A stretch of DNA of 64,000 nt from Sporolactobacillus sp. Y61. Lineage in GTDB: Bacteria > Bacillota > Bacilli > Bacillales > Sporolactobacillaceae. The translations under genes and the position numbers were made by a program. Below the pieces are notes generated by a model that saw only the letters and a program-made list of their open reading frames with translations, was not told the DNA's origin and did no database searches. The stretch is taken from assembly GCF_040529185.1 (NCBI RefSeq), contig NZ_CP159510.1, positions 186,001 through 250,000 on the forward strand, read 5' to 3'. Of this stretch, positions 18,810 through 29,732 are shown piece by piece. Each line of letters opens with the position of its first letter. The first letter of the stretch is position 1.

Positions 18810-19382
18810 TCACTTATCTGTCAGTAATTTTTCAATGGTTTTCGGATAAAGCCGGTGTTCTGTTTCATGGATCCGCTGTTCAAGTGTATCAAGGGTGTCG
18901 GCGCTCGCAACAGGAACGGGCGCCTGGGCGATGATCGGCCCGGTATCCATGCCTTCGTCAACATAATGCACGGTCACGCCGGTCACCTTAACCCCTTTGC
19001 GAAACGCCTGCCCGATCGCATCCAGACCGGTGAAAGACGGCAGCAGCGACGGATGAATATTCACAATCCGGTGCGGGTAAGCGTCAAGCAGTGTATGCCC
19101 AAGCAGTCGCATATATCCGGCAAGGAAAATATATTCGATGCCGCGTTTCCGGCAGGCAGCAACAATCTGCTCTTCAAAGGCACGCTTCGAAGGGAAGTCC
19201 TTCCGTGAGACCACAAGTTTTGCCACATCTGCCTCTTGGGCACGGCGGATGACCCGGGCTCCCGGCTGATCACAGACCAGCAGTTCAAGCGTTGCCGGTA
19301 TCTTGCCGAGTCGCACAGCTTCAAGGATCGCCTGAAAGTTTGTTCCGTTTCCGGACGCAAAGACGGCTATTTTATGCTTCAT
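18810..19382 (-). CDS. purN: Phosphoribosylglycinamide formyltransferase
   Basis: 190 residues. Transfers formyl from 10-formyl-THF to [22 protein letters not shown], the AGYMRLLG stretch and [12 protein letters not shown] (catalytic N and H), and the D in [11 protein letters not shown] complete the catalytic triad. Overlaps the end of purM by 11 bases. Confidence 0.94.
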   Translation of the reverse strand: MKHKIAVFASGNGTNFQAILEAVRLGKIPATLELLVCDQPGARVIRRAQEADVAKLVVSRKDFPSKRAFEEQIVAACRKRGIEYIFLAGYMRLLGHTLLDAYPHRIVNIHPSLLPSFTGLDAIGQAFRKGVKVTGVTVHYVDEGMDTGPIIAQAPVPVASADTLDTLEQRIHETEHRLYPKTIEKLLTDK

Positions 19383-20412
19383 GATGGTTCACCAGCGTCA
19401 ATCCCTGTTTTTCCACAACACGCCCAATGATATAAGGCCTCTCGCCGAACTCAAGGAGTTTCTCAAAAGCATTCTGTTCGTCCTGAGGGGAAACGGCAAT
19501 CACCATACCGATCCCCATGTTGAACGTATGAAACATGTCGTCCGGATCGAGACTGCCGATCTCTTTCAGCCACCGGAACACATCCGGAAGCGGCCAGGCG
19601 TCTGTATCAATTTCCGCACCAAGCCCTCCGGTGAACATGCGCGGGACATTTTCATACAATCCCCCGCCGGTGATGTGAGCCAGCCCGTGAACATCCAGGG
19701 AGCGAATCAGCTTAAGCAGCGGTTTTACATAGATACGCGTCGGTTTCAGCAGTTCCTGACCAACCGTGAGCTTCGGATCGGGCGCGAACGGGCTGTCATA
19801 ACCCAGACCTGCCGCGGTGATCAGTTGCCGGACCAGGGAAAATCCATTGCTGTGCAGACCGTTTGAAGCAAGACCGATCAGGCTGTCTCCGGCTTCGATC
19901 CGCTCGCCGGTGATTCTCTTCGCTTTTTCAACCACACCGACTGAAAAACCGGCAATATCGTAATCTTCTCCCTGATACATGCCAGGCATCTCAGCGGTTT
20001 CGCCGCCGACAAGCGCGCAACCCGCTGCTGCGCAGCCATCAGCAATCCCCTTTACGATGGCTTCCGCTTTCTCCGGCTCCAGTGAGCCACAGGCCAGATA
20101 ATCGAGAAAATAAAGCGGTTCAGCCCCCTGCGTGACAATGTCATTCACACACATGGCAACCGCGTCGATCCCGATCGTGTCGTGTTGCCCGGTTTTAAAG
20201 GCAACCATCAGCTTGGTTCCGACACCGTCCGTTCCGGAAACGAGCACCGGTTCCTTTATGTTCATCTTCGACAGATCAACGGCTCCGCCGAATCCGCCCA
20301 GGCCGCCGATGACTTCCGGTCTGAACGTTCGCCGGACGTGTTTCCTGATCCGATCGACCGTCTCATAACCGGCTTTAATATTCACACCGGCCTTTTTATA
20401 TGCATCGGCCAT
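19372..20412 (-). CDS. purM: Phosphoribosylformylglycinamidine cyclo-ligase (AIRS)
   Basis: 346 residues. ATP-dependent ring closure of FGAM to AIR. Family blocks: [41 protein letters not shown], and the [13 protein letters not shown] motif. Ends by overlapping purN. Twelve bases separate it from purF. Confidence 0.95.
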   Translation of the reverse strand: MADAYKKAGVNIKAGYETVDRIRKHVRRTFRPEVIGGLGGFGGAVDLSKMNIKEPVLVSGTDGVGTKLMVAFKTGQHDTIGIDAVAMCVNDIVTQGAEPLYFLDYLACGSLEPEKAEAIVKGIADGCAAAGCALVGGETAEMPGMYQGEDYDIAGFSVGVVEKAKRITGERIEAGDSLIGLASNGLHSNGFSLVRQLITAAGLGYDSPFAPDPKLTVGQELLKPTRIYVKPLLKLIRSLDVHGLAHITGGGLYENVPRMFTGGLGAEIDTDAWPLPDVFRWLKEIGSLDPDDMFHTFNMGIGMVIAVSPQDEQNAFEKLLEFGERPYIIGRVVEKQGLTLVNHHEA

Positions 20413-20424
20413 TCCAGATCCTCC

Positions 20425-21849
20425 TCAGACAAGCAGTTCTTTTTCATGTGGCAGCACCGTATCCGGATAAATTTCCGTCGGGTAACTGCCGGTAAAGCAG
20501 GCCAGACACTGGCCGCAATTTTTCAGCGCCGGATCACGGCCAATCGCCTTCTTCAGACCGTCCACACTGAGATAGACAAGGGAGTCGGCGCCGATGATTT
20601 CCCGGATTTCTTCCACTGAATGTTTGGCGGCAATCAGTTCCGACGACGTCGACGTGTCGATCCCGTAAAAGCAGGGATGGGTAATCGGTGGCGAACTGAT
20701 CCGTACGTGCACTTCAGTGGCACCGGCTTCACGCATCATGTTGACGATGCGCCGGCTCGTGGTCCCGCGGACAATCGAATCGTCAACCATGACGACTCTT
20801 TTCCCTTCAATAATAGCCCGGACCGGGGATAATTTCATCTTCACGCCCTGCTCACGAAGCTCCTGAGACGGCTGGATGAAGGTCCGCCCGACATAACGGT
20901 TCTTGATCATTCCAAGTTCATAGGGGATTCCTGTGGCTTCGGCATAGCCGATCGCGGCTGAAATACTGGAATCCGGAACGCCGGTTACGACATCTGCCTC
21001 AACAGGTGCTTCCTGGGCCAGCATTTTTCCAAGATTTTTACGTGCGGCATGAACATTAATCCCCTGAATATTGCTGTCCGGGCGTGAGAAATAGATGTAT
21101 TCCATACTGCAGATCGCCGGTTCGGTATGATTGGTAAAAAATTCCGAACGCACCCCTTGATTATCGATCACCAGGATTTCACCCGGGTTCACATCGCGAA
21201 CATACGTCGCACCGATCAGGTCAAAGGCACAGGTCTCAGAGGCAACCACCCAGCTATTGCCGAGCCGGCCTAGTGAAAGCGGCCGCAGACCGTTCGGATC
21301 CAGTGCCGCAATCATCTGATGCTCCGTCAGCATGGTCAGAGCATAAGCCCCCTTGATCACCGACAGTGCATGCTTCAGGCTTTCCATAAAGTTGTCAGAA
21401 AAATCCCGTTTGATCAGATGAGCAATGACTTCCGTGTCTGAGGTGGTCTGGAAAATACTTCCCCGTTCCTCGAGCTCCCCCTTCAGTTTGTGCGCATTCA
21501 CCAGGTTGCCGTTATGGGCAATCGAAAGGGAATCCTTCTGTGAGCGAAAAACAAGCGGCTGCACATTCGCATAACTGTTTCCACCCTGAGTGGAGTAGCG
21601 GACGTGTCCGATCGCCGCATAACCCTTGCTGAGTGCTTCCAGTTTTTCGTGATCGAAAACGTCGTTAACCAGCCCGAGGCCTTTATGATCATAAAGATGT
21701 TTTCCATCTGTTACAGCAATGCCGGCGCCTTCCTGGCCTCTGTGCTGCATGCTGTGAAGTCCGTAATAGGTCAGCTTTGCTGCATTTTCATGCCCCCAGA
21801 TTCCAAAAACACCACATTCCTCGTTCAGTTCTTTGCCGACATCATACAT
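20425..21849 (-). CDS. purF: Amidophosphoribosyltransferase
   Basis: 474 residues. Committing step: PRPP plus glutamine to phosphoribosylamine. An 11-residue propeptide precedes the catalytic Cys in [11 protein letters not shown], as in the B. subtilis enzyme. The [4Fe-4S] cysteines are visible in the C-terminal [19 protein letters not shown] loop [14 protein letters not shown] near residue 345. Start overlaps the end of purL by 25 bases, the usual Bacillus arrangement. Confidence 0.95.
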   Translation of the reverse strand: MYDVGKELNEECGVFGIWGHENAAKLTYYGLHSMQHRGQEGAGIAVTDGKHLYDHKGLGLVNDVFDHEKLEALSKGYAAIGHVRYSTQGGNSYANVQPLVFRSQKDSLSIAHNGNLVNAHKLKGELEERGSIFQTTSDTEVIAHLIKRDFSDNFMESLKHALSVIKGAYALTMLTEHQMIAALDPNGLRPLSLGRLGNSWVVASETCAFDLIGATYVRDVNPGEILVIDNQGVRSEFFTNHTEPAICSMEYIYFSRPDSNIQGINVHAARKNLGKMLAQEAPVEADVVTGVPDSSISAAIGYAEATGIPYELGMIKNRYVGRTFIQPSQELREQGVKMKLSPVRAIIEGKRVVMVDDSIVRGTTSRRIVNMMREAGATEVHVRISSPPITHPCFYGIDTSTSSELIAAKHSVEEIREIIGADSLVYLSVDGLKKAIGRDPALKNCGQCLACFTGSYPTEIYPDTVLPHEKELLV

Positions 21850-24047
21850 GACAGAACTCCTCTCCAGTCCTTTTCAAGTTCCGGTCGATTAAGTCGCACT
21901 GTTTCAGAGTCAAATTTCAGGATGATTTGTTCACTGCGGATCACCGTCCCGATTCGGACGGCGTCTTCAACTGTAGATTCAAAGGCGGCCGAAGCCGGTT
22001 CAGGGACGGAAATCAGGTATCGTGACTGGGTTTCGGAGAACAGTTCCACCACCGGATCCGTGTGAAAAGAAAGACGGGCGCCGAAATCCGTACCGAATAC
22101 CGAGTCGGCCACAGCGGCGGCCAGGCCGCCTTCGGACAGGTCGTGTGCTGAAGAGACAAGGCCGGATGTAATCGCTTTGAGAATCTGCTTCTGACGCTTT
22201 TTCTCAAGAGAAAGATCCAGCTTTGGTGCCTTCCCGGATGCCTTTCCTTTCAACAGCAGCTGCAGCGCGCTGCCTCCGAATTCAGCCTGCGCCCGCCCGA
22301 CAAGATAGACAGCGTCGCCTTCCTGTTTAAATGCGGCCGAAGTCACGTGATCCAGATGCTCAATGAGCCCGACCATGCCGACGACCGGAGTCGGATCAAT
22401 GGCTTCATGATCCGTCTCATTATAAAGCGAAACGTTTCCGCTGATGACCGGTGTCTCAAGGACCCGGCAGGCTTCCGCCATCCCGTTCACCGCTTCTTCC
22501 ATTTCCCAGAACACTTCCGGATTTTCCGGACTGCCAAAATTGAGGCAATCGGTGATGCCAAGGGGGATGCCTCCGGAGCAGACAATATTGCGTGCTGCTT
22601 CGGCAACTGCAATCCGGCCTCCCTCTTTTGGATCAACGGCCAGATATTTCGCATTGCAGTCCGTCGTCATCGCCAGTCCCTTATTCGTGCCGCGAACGCG
22701 GATCACGGCTGCGTCAGAACCTGGCGGGATGACTGTATTCGTCTGCACCATATAATCGTACTGACGGGTCACCCAGTCTTTCGCAGCCAGAGTCGGCTGC
22801 ATCAGCAGCTTTCGGATCGTCCCGGCATAATCGGTAATGGATGGATGCCATGCAGGGGCTGACTGATTTTCTTTATATTCAGCGGGAACTTGCGAGGGCA
22901 TGTGCCGGACCGGAGCGGAAGCAAGTGCATCCGAAGGCACTTCTGCCACGACTTTGCCCCGGTGTTCCAGTCTGAGCACTTCTTCTTCAATCACTTCGCC
23001 GACAGCTACCGCGTGCAAGCCCCAGTGGGAGAAGATCGACTGGATTTCCTTCTCACTGCCCTTTTTAATCACGATCAGCATCCGTTCCTGTGATTCAGAA
23101 AGCATCATTTCATAAGGCGTCATCCCGGTCTCACGCTGGGGAATCAGATCGAGATTCATATGAATCCCGACGCCCGCTTTGGCGGCCATTTCACTGGCTG
23201 AAGAAACAAGCCCCGCCGCCCCCATGTCCTGGATCCCGACAAGTGCTTCGTGTCTCGTAAGTTCCAGGCACGCTTCAACAAGCAGCTTTTCCATAAACGG
23301 GTCACCAACCTGAACAGCCGAGCGCTTCTCATCCGACTTCGCTGAGATTTCTTCAGAGGCAAAGGTGGCCCCGTTAATTCCATCGCGCCCCGTGCTCGCT
23401 CCGACATACATCACCGTATTGCCGATACCGCGCGCCTGGCCGACCTGAATATCCTGATGGTTCATGATGCCGACACACATGGCGTTGACAAGCGGATTGC
23501 CGTTATAACACGGGTCAAACTGCAATTCACCTCCGACCGTGGGGATCCCGATGCAGTTCCCGTATCCGGCAATGCCGCTGACCACCTCTTCAAACAGATA
23601 ACGGACACGCGGATCACTCAGATCACCGAAACGGAGAGAATCGAGCAGGGCCACCGGGCGGGCACCCATCGAAAAGACATCCCGAATAATTCCGCCGACG
23701 CCTGTCGCCGCCCCCTGGTACGGCTCAATCGCCGACGGATGGTTATGACTTTCAATTTTAAAGACAACTGCCTGACCGTCACCGATATCCAGGATCCCTG
23801 CACCTTCACCGGGACCCTGGAGCACGCGTTTACCTCGGGTTGGAAATTTTTTTAAAAGCGGTTTTGACGTCTTGTAACTGCAGTGCTCCGACCACATCAC
23901 GGAAAAAAGTCCGGTCTCCGTGTAATTCGGTTTGCGTCCAAGAAGCCGTTTGACTTCCTGAAACTCATCCTCCGTCAGCCCCATGGTTCTATAGATTTTT
24001 TTCTGTTCAATCTGTTCCGGTGACGGTTCAAGATGTGTAAGCGGCAT
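21825..24047 (-). CDS. purL: FGAM synthase large subunit
   Basis: 740 residues, the small-type PurL that works with separate PurS and PurQ. Converts FGAR to FGAM. N-terminal [23 protein letters not shown] block (residues 50-68), [13 protein letters not shown] near residue 98, and [11 protein letters not shown] near residue 632 show the two repeated AIRS-like halves. Overlaps purQ upstream by 20 bases and purF downstream by 25. Confidence 0.95.
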   Translation of the reverse strand: MPLTHLEPSPEQIEQKKIYRTMGLTEDEFQEVKRLLGRKPNYTETGLFSVMWSEHCSYKTSKPLLKKFPTRGKRVLQGPGEGAGILDIGDGQAVVFKIESHNHPSAIEPYQGAATGVGGIIRDVFSMGARPVALLDSLRFGDLSDPRVRYLFEEVVSGIAGYGNCIGIPTVGGELQFDPCYNGNPLVNAMCVGIMNHQDIQVGQARGIGNTVMYVGASTGRDGINGATFASEEISAKSDEKRSAVQVGDPFMEKLLVEACLELTRHEALVGIQDMGAAGLVSSASEMAAKAGVGIHMNLDLIPQRETGMTPYEMMLSESQERMLIVIKKGSEKEIQSIFSHWGLHAVAVGEVIEEEVLRLEHRGKVVAEVPSDALASAPVRHMPSQVPAEYKENQSAPAWHPSITDYAGTIRKLLMQPTLAAKDWVTRQYDYMVQTNTVIPPGSDAAVIRVRGTNKGLAMTTDCNAKYLAVDPKEGGRIAVAEAARNIVCSGGIPLGITDCLNFGSPENPEVFWEMEEAVNGMAEACRVLETPVISGNVSLYNETDHEAIDPTPVVGMVGLIEHLDHVTSAAFKQEGDAVYLVGRAQAEFGGSALQLLLKGKASGKAPKLDLSLEKKRQKQILKAITSGLVSSAHDLSEGGLAAAVADSVFGTDFGARLSFHTDPVVELFSETQSRYLISVPEPASAAFESTVEDAVRIGTVIRSEQIILKFDSETVRLNRPELEKDWRGVLSCMMSAKN

Positions 24048-24720
24048 GAGCGGATTCCCTCCAGTTGTTCAAAATGGACTTGAAAAGGCGGAGACCGTCG
24101 ACGTTGCCAAGCAGCGCATCAGCTGCCCGTTCCGGATGAGGCATCATCCCGAGCACGTTCCCGCTGCTGTTGACAATTCCGGCAATATTGGCCATTGAGC
24201 CGTTTGGATTTTCACCGGCATAGGAAAAGACAATCCGGTGGTTCTCCTTAAGTTCCTTCAGCGTCTGATCATCACAGAAGTAATTCCCTTCGCCATGAGC
24301 GATGGGGATGCGAATGGTTTCCCCTTTTTGATATAAAGAGGTAAAAAGCGTCCGGTTATTCTCTACTTTAAGATGGACGGTTTCACAGATGAATTTCAGA
24401 TCGCGGTTTTTCAGGAGTGCTCCCGGCAGAAGTCCGGACTCTGTCAGGATCTGGAAACCGTTGCAGACGCCGAGCACCGGTTTTCCTTCCCGTGCTGCAC
24501 GGATCACCGCCGGCATAATCCCGGAGAAACGGGCAATCGCCCCGCAGCGGAGATAATCTCCGTAAGAGAAGCCGCCCGGAATCATCACGGCATCGAACCC
24601 CTCAAGCGAGGTCTCCCCGTGCCAGACGTATTCCACGTCTTCACCCAGTCCGTCTTTTATCGCGTAGTACATGTCCTGATCACAGTTTGATCCTGGAAAA
24701 ACGATGACTGCGGTTTTCAC
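24028..24720 (-). CDS. purQ: FGAM synthase glutaminase subunit
   Basis: 230 residues. Class I glutamine amidotransferase delivering ammonia to Pur[12 protein letters not shown] at the N-terminus, nucleophile Cys in [11 protein letters not shown] near residue 86, and catalytic HPER at about residue 198. Start overlaps purS by 4 bases. Confidence 0.95.
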   Translation of the reverse strand: MKTAVIVFPGSNCDQDMYYAIKDGLGEDVEYVWHGETSLEGFDAVMIPGGFSYGDYLRCGAIARFSGIMPAVIRAAREGKPVLGVCNGFQILTESGLLPGALLKNRDLKFICETVHLKVENNRTLFTSLYQKGETIRIPIAHGEGNYFCDDQTLKELKENHRIVFSYAGENPNGSMANIAGIVNSSGNVLGMMPHPERAADALLGNVDGLRLFKSILNNWRESAHAAYTS

Positions 24721-24968
24721 GGGCGGGCCTCCTCTTCGATTTCATAACGGTAATTTTCAATGACGGTGTTGGCCAGCAATTTGTCGCAAATTTCGTCCAC
24801 CTGCTGAGCCAGGTCTGCCGTATCCTCCATTTCGAGTTCGATGAATTTCCCGATCCGGACATCTTTCACCTTTTTATAATCCATATTATGAAGCGACTGC
24901 ATGACCGCCTGTCCCTGCGGATCCAGGACACTTTCCTTGAGCGTAATGAATACCTTCACCTTTTTCAT
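24717..24968 (-). CDS. purS: FGAM synthase subunit PurS
   Basis: 83 residues. Small bridging subunit of the PurLQS complex. [19 protein letters not shown] and the [10 protein letters not shown] segment are the family pattern. Overlaps purC stop and purQ start by 4 bases each, so the three are tightly coupled. Confidence 0.94.
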   Translation of the reverse strand: MKKVKVFITLKESVLDPQGQAVMQSLHNMDYKKVKDVRIGKFIELEMEDTADLAQQVDEICDKLLANTVIENYRYEIEEEARP

Positions 24969-25675
24969 TTCACACCCTCCAGTCGGTTCAGCAGTTTTTC
25001 ATAAGTCTCCGGGAGATCAGCGATATTGCGACGGAATACATCCTTATCCAGCTTCTCGTGCGTTTTTCTGTCCCACAGGCGGCAGCTGTCCGGGGAAATT
25101 TCATCAGCAAGGACAATATCTCCTGTTGTTTTCAGTCTGCCGAACTCAATCTTGAAGTCGACCAGCAGAATGCCCGCTTCTGAGAAAAGGTCCTGCAGAA
25201 TCGTGTTGACACGGGCGGCCAGACTGCGGATCTCCGCCAGATCTTTCTCTGTCGCGAGCCCGATTGCCTGCGCGTGATCATCGTTAATCATCGGATCGCC
25301 GAGTTCATCGCTTTTGTAATAAAATTCAATGATCGTCCGTCCGAGGCGGACCCCTTCATCAAGCCCGAAGCGCTTTGCCAGGCTGCCTGCCACCACGTTA
25401 CGGACAACGACTTCAATCGGAATGATATCCACAGCTTTGACCAGCTGCTCTGTCTCAGAGATTTTGTCGATAAAATGTGTCGGAATACCCTTGCCCTGAA
25501 GCACATGAAAGATTCGGGTGCAGATGGCATTGTTCAGTTTTCCCTTGCCCGGAAATACAGCTTTTTTCTTCCCGTTAAAAGCTGTTGCATCGTTTTTATA
25601 CACGACACGCAGAACATTCGGATCATCGGTCGTAAACATTTTTTTCGCTTTACCTTCGTAGAGCAGCTGGCTCAT
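24965..25675 (-). CDS. purC: SAICAR synthetase
   Basis: 236 residues from ATG 25675 (AAAAGGGGAT upstream); a start 17 codons earlier reads through the RBS region and is rejected. Joins CAIR and aspartate with ATP. LLYEGKAKKMF, IDFVDK-like IDKISETEQ, VVRNVVAGSLAKR and VDFKIEFGR are conserved. Confidence 0.94.
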   Translation of the reverse strand: MSQLLYEGKAKKMFTTDDPNVLRVVYKNDATAFNGKKKAVFPGKGKLNNAICTRIFHVLQGKGIPTHFIDKISETEQLVKAVDIIPIEVVVRNVVAGSLAKRFGLDEGVRLGRTIIEFYYKSDELGDPMINDDHAQAIGLATEKDLAEIRSLAARVNTILQDLFSEAGILLVDFKIEFGRLKTTGDIVLADEISPDSCRLWDRKTHEKLDKDVFRRNIADLPETYEKLLNRLEGVK

Positions 25676-25737
25676 GGTTTTATCCCCTTTTGTTCGATAT
25701 TTTTCTATGATTATGGGCGCGATCATTTACTCCGGCT

Positions 25738-27036
25738 TCAGTCATTCAGGCCGAGCCGTTCAAAAATCAGATTCACGTTCTTCAGGTGATAGGTTTCATC
25801 AAAGCAGGCATCCAGTTCCGCCGGTGAGAGCCGGTCCGTCACGCGGGTATCCTTATCCAGCAGTGATCTGAACGGTGTTTCCGTCTCCCAGGATTTCATC
25901 GCATTCGGCTGAACGATATCATAGGCTTCCTCCCGGCTCAGACCTTTTTCAATCAGTGCCAGAAGCACATGCTGAGAGAAGGGCAGGCCGAATGTCCGTT
26001 TCATGTTGCGCCGCATATTTTTCGGGAACACGGTCAGGTTTTCCAGGATGTTCGAGAAACGGTGCAGCATATAATCGAGACCAATCGTCGCATCCGGCAG
26101 AATGACGCGTTCTGCCGAGGAATGCGAGATATCACGTTCATGCCAGAGCGGCACATTTTCGTAGGCTGTGAGCATGTAGCCGCGGATCACCCGGGCCATG
26201 CCGCACATATTTTCCGAACCGATCGGATTGCGCTTATGAGGCATGGCAGAGGATCCCTTCTGGCCCTTGGCAAAACCTTCTTCGACTTCACGAATCTCCG
26301 AGCGCTGCAAGCCGCGGATTTCCACGGCAAATTTTTCGATCGATGTCGCGATCAAAGCCAGCGTCGCCATATAATGGGCATGACGGTCACGCTGCAGCAC
26401 CTGAGTCGAAATGGGAGAAGCTTTCAGACCGAGATGCGTGCAAACATAGCGTTCAACGGACGGATCAATATTGGCATAAGTGCCGACCGCACCGGATAGT
26501 TTCCCGACACGGATATCCTCCGCAGCCGCCTTAAACCGGGCCAGATTCCGTTTCATTTCTTCGTACCACAGGGCCATGACAAGGCCAAATGTCGTCGGTT
26601 CGGCATGGACACCATGCGTCCGGCCCATCATCACAGTATTTTTATATTTTTTCGCTTTGCCGCGGATGACATCGATAAAATGTTCGATATCCTTCAACAA
26701 AAGGGTATTGCATTGTTTCAGCAGATAAGACTGCGCCGTATCGACCACGTCCGTCGATGTCAGGCCATAATGTACCCACTTTTTTTCATCGCCGAGCGAT
26801 TCGGAAACGGTCCGGGTGAAAGCCACCACATCATGGCGGGTGATCTTTTCAATTTCGTGAATCCGGTCCACCGTAAATGTAGCCTTCTCCCGCAGTTTTC
26901 TGCAGTCTTCTTTGGGAATCTCACCGATTTCGGACCAGCCCTCGCAGGCAAGAAGCTCTACTTCGAGCCAGACCCTGTACTTATTTTCTTCCGTCCAGAT
27001 TGCGCCCATCTCCGGCCGCGTGTAACGATCAATCAT
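25738..27036 (-). CDS. purB: Adenylosuccinate lyase
   Basis: 432 residues from ATG 27036, which overlaps the purK stop as ATGA; an in-frame start 11 codons upstream lies within purK. Cleaves SAICAR and adenylosuccinate. [14 protein letters not shown] carries a catalytic His, and the flexible signature loop [16 protein letters not shown] holds the catalytic Ser. Confidence 0.95.
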   Translation of the reverse strand: MIDRYTRPEMGAIWTEENKYRVWLEVELLACEGWSEIGEIPKEDCRKLREKATFTVDRIHEIEKITRHDVVAFTRTVSESLGDEKKWVHYGLTSTDVVDTAQSYLLKQCNTLLLKDIEHFIDVIRGKAKKYKNTVMMGRTHGVHAEPTTFGLVMALWYEEMKRNLARFKAAAEDIRVGKLSGAVGTYANIDPSVERYVCTHLGLKASPISTQVLQRDRHAHYMATLALIATSIEKFAVEIRGLQRSEIREVEEGFAKGQKGSSAMPHKRNPIGSENMCGMARVIRGYMLTAYENVPLWHERDISHSSAERVILPDATIGLDYMLHRFSNILENLTVFPKNMRRNMKRTFGLPFSQHVLLALIEKGLSREEAYDIVQPNAMKSWETETPFRSLLDKDTRVTDRLSPAELDACFDETYHLKNVNLIFERLGLND

Positions 27037-28181
27037 GCCTTTCGACCTGCTTCCTGTTCGATTTTCCATATCCCTGATTTCTGAGCTTTCGCTATCGCGT
27101 CCTCAACTGTATCGCCGAGGATGTTCAGATGGCCCATTTTTCTGCCGTACCTTGCTTCCGCTTTTCCGTACAGATGCAGATGAGCATCAGACAGCAGATC
27201 CAGGTGATCCAGAAGCGGCTGCACATGCTGGCCAAGGATATTGACCATAATCACCGGCTTTAACAGCTGCGTGCCCGCAAGCGGCAGACCGCAGATTGCG
27301 CGGACATGCTGCTCGAACTGCGAGGTTTCACAGGCATTGATGGAAAAATGTCCGGAATTATGCGGGCGCGGTGCCGTCTCATTCACGTAGACGGTGCCGT
27401 CCGTTCCGACAAACATCTCAACCGCGAGCGTCCCGACAAGATGCAGGGACTCCGCAAGACGCAGGGCATGCTGTGTCGCCTCTTCGCGGAGTGCGTCTGT
27501 AATCCGGGCCGGAACAAGGGTATGATGAAGAATATTATGACGGTGAATGTTTTCAGCAACCGGAAAAACCGAGGTTTCCCCCTTCGTGCTGCGAACCACA
27601 ATGACCGAAATCTCTTTCTCAAATGGCAGCCATTTTTCAAGTTCAAACGGCGTCCTGCCGATGTACGGGAGGGCTTCCTGCAGGTCATTTTCAGAATGCA
27701 GAACATACTGCCCCTTACCGTCGTAACCCCCTTCCGTCGTTTTCAATACGGAAGGAAATCCGATTTTGGCAAGCGCCGTTTTCAATTCGTCGCTGTTTCT
27801 CACAGGCAGATACGGAACAACCGGCAGTCCGGCCTTACGGATTGCTGCCTTTTCATTCAGCCTGTCTTTTGTTATTTCAAGTAAATGATAGCCCTGCGGA
27901 AGATAACTGTATTTCTGCAGATAATCCGCTGTCTTCACGTCCACATTCTCAAATTCATAAGTGACCACATCGGCACAGGCGGCCATTTTCTTTGCTGCCT
28001 CGGGATCATCGTATGCGGCAACAATGGCTGTGTCGGCAACCTGGGCACAGGGGCAGTCCTCAGTCGGATCGAGCACGGCAATGCGGTATCCCATCTGTTT
28101 CGCCGCAATCGCCATCATCCGTCCAAGCTGTCCGCCGCCCAGGATGCCAATGGTTTGTCCCGGTAAAATGGTTTTCTGCAT
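27033..28181 (-). CDS. purK: N5-carboxyaminoimidazole ribonucleotide synthase
   Basis: 382 residues. ATP-grasp enzyme converting AIR and bicarbonate to N5-[21 protein letters not shown] at the N-terminus, [15 protein letters not shown] near residue 143 and [15 protein letters not shown] near residue 263 are diagnostic. Start overlaps the purE stop. Confidence 0.95.
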   Translation of the reverse strand: MQKTILPGQTIGILGGGQLGRMMAIAAKQMGYRIAVLDPTEDCPCAQVADTAIVAAYDDPEAAKKMAACADVVTYEFENVDVKTADYLQKYSYLPQGYHLLEITKDRLNEKAAIRKAGLPVVPYLPVRNSDELKTALAKIGFPSVLKTTEGGYDGKGQYVLHSENDLQEALPYIGRTPFELEKWLPFEKEISVIVVRSTKGETSVFPVAENIHRHNILHHTLVPARITDALREEATQHALRLAESLHLVGTLAVEMFVGTDGTVYVNETAPRPHNSGHFSINACETSQFEQHVRAICGLPLAGTQLLKPVIMVNILGQHVQPLLDHLDLLSDAHLHLYGKAEARYGRKMGHLNILGDTVEDAIAKAQKSGIWKIEQEAGRKA

Positions 28182-28666
28182 CAGTTTAACTCACTTTCCT
28201 TTACTTTCTGCTCCATTGATTTCCGGTAATGTTCCAGTCTGTCTTTTAATGCCTCATCAAATGCCGACAGGAACTGTGCGGCAAGAAGTCCGGCATTGAC
28301 CGCACCGGATTTGCCGATGGCTACAGTCGCAACCGGTATACCGGCCGGCATCTGGACAATCGACAGCAGTGAATCCATACCACTCAGCGCATGTGACTGA
28401 ACCGGAACACCGATAACCGGCAGGGTCGTCTTCGCGGCAATCATTCCCGGCAGGTGTGCCGCTCCCCCGGCTCCGGCAATGATGACCTTCAGTCCGCGTT
28501 CTCTTGCCGACTCGGCATAGCGGAACATCAGATCCGGTGTCCGATGCGCCGAAACGACATTTTTCTCATATGGAATCTCCATTTTGTCCAGAATGTCACA
28601 GGAACGCTTCATAGTTTCCCAGTCCGATGTGCTTCCCATCACTACACCAACTGCTATCTGACTCAC
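28181..28666 (-). CDS. purE: N5-CAIR mutase
   Basis: 161 residues from GTG 28666, which has TAGGAGG 7 bases upstream. The frame stays open through the riboswitch leader, but that part has no PurE similarity. [20 protein letters not shown] and [12 protein letters not shown] form the active site. Converts N5-CAIR to CAIR. First gene of purEKBCSQLFMNHD. Confidence 0.95.
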   Translation of the reverse strand: MSQIAVGVVMGSTSDWETMKRSCDILDKMEIPYEKNVVSAHRTPDLMFRYAESARERGLKVIIAGAGGAAHLPGMIAAKTTLPVIGVPVQSHALSGMDSLLSIVQMPAGIPVATVAIGKSGAVNAGLLAAQFLSAFDEALKDRLEHYRKSMEQKVKESELN

Positions 28667-28699
28667 ATTATGGCCTCCTAAAATCTTTGCCCGGTGAAC

Positions 28700-28880
28700 A
28701 CGTACAGACATAAAAAAGCCCAGAACAGCTGATTCTCCGTGCGAAGAGAAAACAGACCGTCTGGTCAAACCGCGGGCAGCGGTCTGCAAGTCAAACGTTT
28801 CTTTTTTCCCTTCATAGTCCGGCAATTCTCGGTCGCCGGGTAGAAACAGTTGGGCCATATTCCCAAAAATATATGACAGG
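28700..28880 (-). ncRNA. Guanine riboswitch of the pur operon
   Basis: Minus strand. The aptamer (about 28877-28811) reads ATATGGCCCAAC, GTTTCTACC, a CCGG...CCGG P3 arm, and GGACTATGA. These are the core elements of purine riboswitches; the C in GGACTATG gives guanine specificity. Downstream, alternative pairing between the repeated CAGACC/GGTCTG segments and a hairpin before TTTTTTA (about 28710) make a plausible expression platform leading to termination when guanine is bound. Confidence 0.93.
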
Positions 28881-28908
28881 GTTTGTTATGTCCTTTTTTA
28901 ACACCTTC

Positions 28909-28984
28909 ATCATATCAGTATCGTTCAGAATGTGTCAACCAAAATTCGAACATTACACGAAGCTTTTGGATTTATTGTTCGCCT
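28909..28984 (-). promoter_or_regulatory. pur operon promoter with paired PurBoxes
   Basis: Minus strand -35 TTGACA (28933-28938), 18-base spacer, -10 TATGAT (28909-28914). Just upstream are two inverted PurBox cores, CGAAC (28947-28951) and GTTCG (28977-28981), spanning 35 bases outer edge to outer edge, as in B. subtilis PurR control sites. The distal box lies inside the end of the NETI gene. Confidence 0.85.
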
Positions 28985-29208
28985 TTTGCCGGTCGCAGCT
29001 GCCCCTCAATCACACAATGCCGGCCGGCAACTTCCGGTCCTTCCGGTCCTTCCCGGAAAAAAGGACGCTGTGAACGCATAATGGGATCATATCCTTCTTT
29101 TTTCATCCGATCCAGACAGTCATCAATCGTTTCATTTTCCTGAACAATAAAGATCTTCCGGGCCGAATGACGTTTCTGATGCGCATGCTGCTTTCTGCTT
29201 TTCTTCAA
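28972..29208 (-). CDS. NETI motif-containing protein (YebG-like)
   Basis: 78 residues from TTG 29208. Contains the name-giving NETI tetrapeptide in VQENETIDDCLDRMKKEGYDPI followed by RR-rich, proline/glycine tail. Located directly upstream of purE, exactly as yebG in Bacillus. Basic N-terminus (KKSRKQHAHQKRHSARK). Function unknown. The stop codon sits in the distal PurBox, so the pur control region overlaps its 3' end. Confidence 0.75.
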   Translation of the reverse strand: MKKSRKQHAHQKRHSARKIFIVQENETIDDCLDRMKKEGYDPIMRSQRPFFREGPEGPEVAGRHCVIEGQLRPAKGEQ

Positions 29209-29286
29209 TGAACTTCACCACCTGATTCGAGCGATCCTGTCTATTATACCAGTGGACGTGTGCGAGGCGCACCAGTGCCACATTTT

Positions 29287-29565
29287 TCAGGAAACATAAA
29301 ACCCGAGTGCAACGCACCCAAATGCAAACAGAATCGCTCCGGTGACACCTGTCACAACATGGATGACAAAACTGGGGATATGGTTCAGCGCGCTGCCTTC
29401 GATCGTCATCGCAATGCTTGCCGAATTGTCCTTTCCTTTTTCGTGCTCGGCACGCATCATTAATTTTCTTCCTGCCGTTCTGAGCCGGTTGGTCAGTACA
29501 AATCCGAGCGTCAGGACGGCGAATCCGGCAACCCAGAAAATAACCGCCAGAATCAATGAAATCAT
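29287..29565 (-). CDS. Small two-helix membrane protein, unknown
   Basis: 92 residues. Two hydrophobic stretches (residues 2-25 and 66-91) flank a charged middle (RAEHEKGKDNSAS), suggesting two membrane segments with a cytoplasmic loop or both termini on one side. An AAAGGACG stretch precedes ATG 29565. It lies between pbuG and the NETI gene, the position of the yebC/D/E genes in Bacillus, but I do not recognise the family. Confidence 0.6.
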   Translation of the reverse strand: MISLILAVIFWVAGFAVLTLGFVLTNRLRTAGRKLMMRAEHEKGKDNSASIAMTIEGSALNHIPSFVIHVVTGVTGAILFAFGCVALGFYVS

Positions 29566-29682
29566 GGTCCATCACGTCCTTTACAGGGGTTATTTCTATC
29601 TTGCCTGTATCCGGACCGGCTTATGCAGAAAGCTGTTCCTGTGAAGAAAACGGCGATCGTCAACTCAGGCATGCCTTAAAGC

Positions 29683-29717
29683 TAAAAAATCCTCTCTCTT
29701 TTTACAGAGAAAGGATC
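29683..29717 (-). terminator. Terminator of pbuG
   Basis: Minus strand TCCTTTCTCT...AGAGAGAGGA stem followed by TTTTTTAG, 15 bases past the pbuG stop. Confidence 0.8.
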
Positions 29718-29732
29718 TATTGCACTATCCGT

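Noticed and set aside
28667..28858. N-terminal extension of purE (64 codons)
   Set aside because: It translates the guanine riboswitch leader, has no PurE similarity, and a strong RBS precedes GTG 28666.
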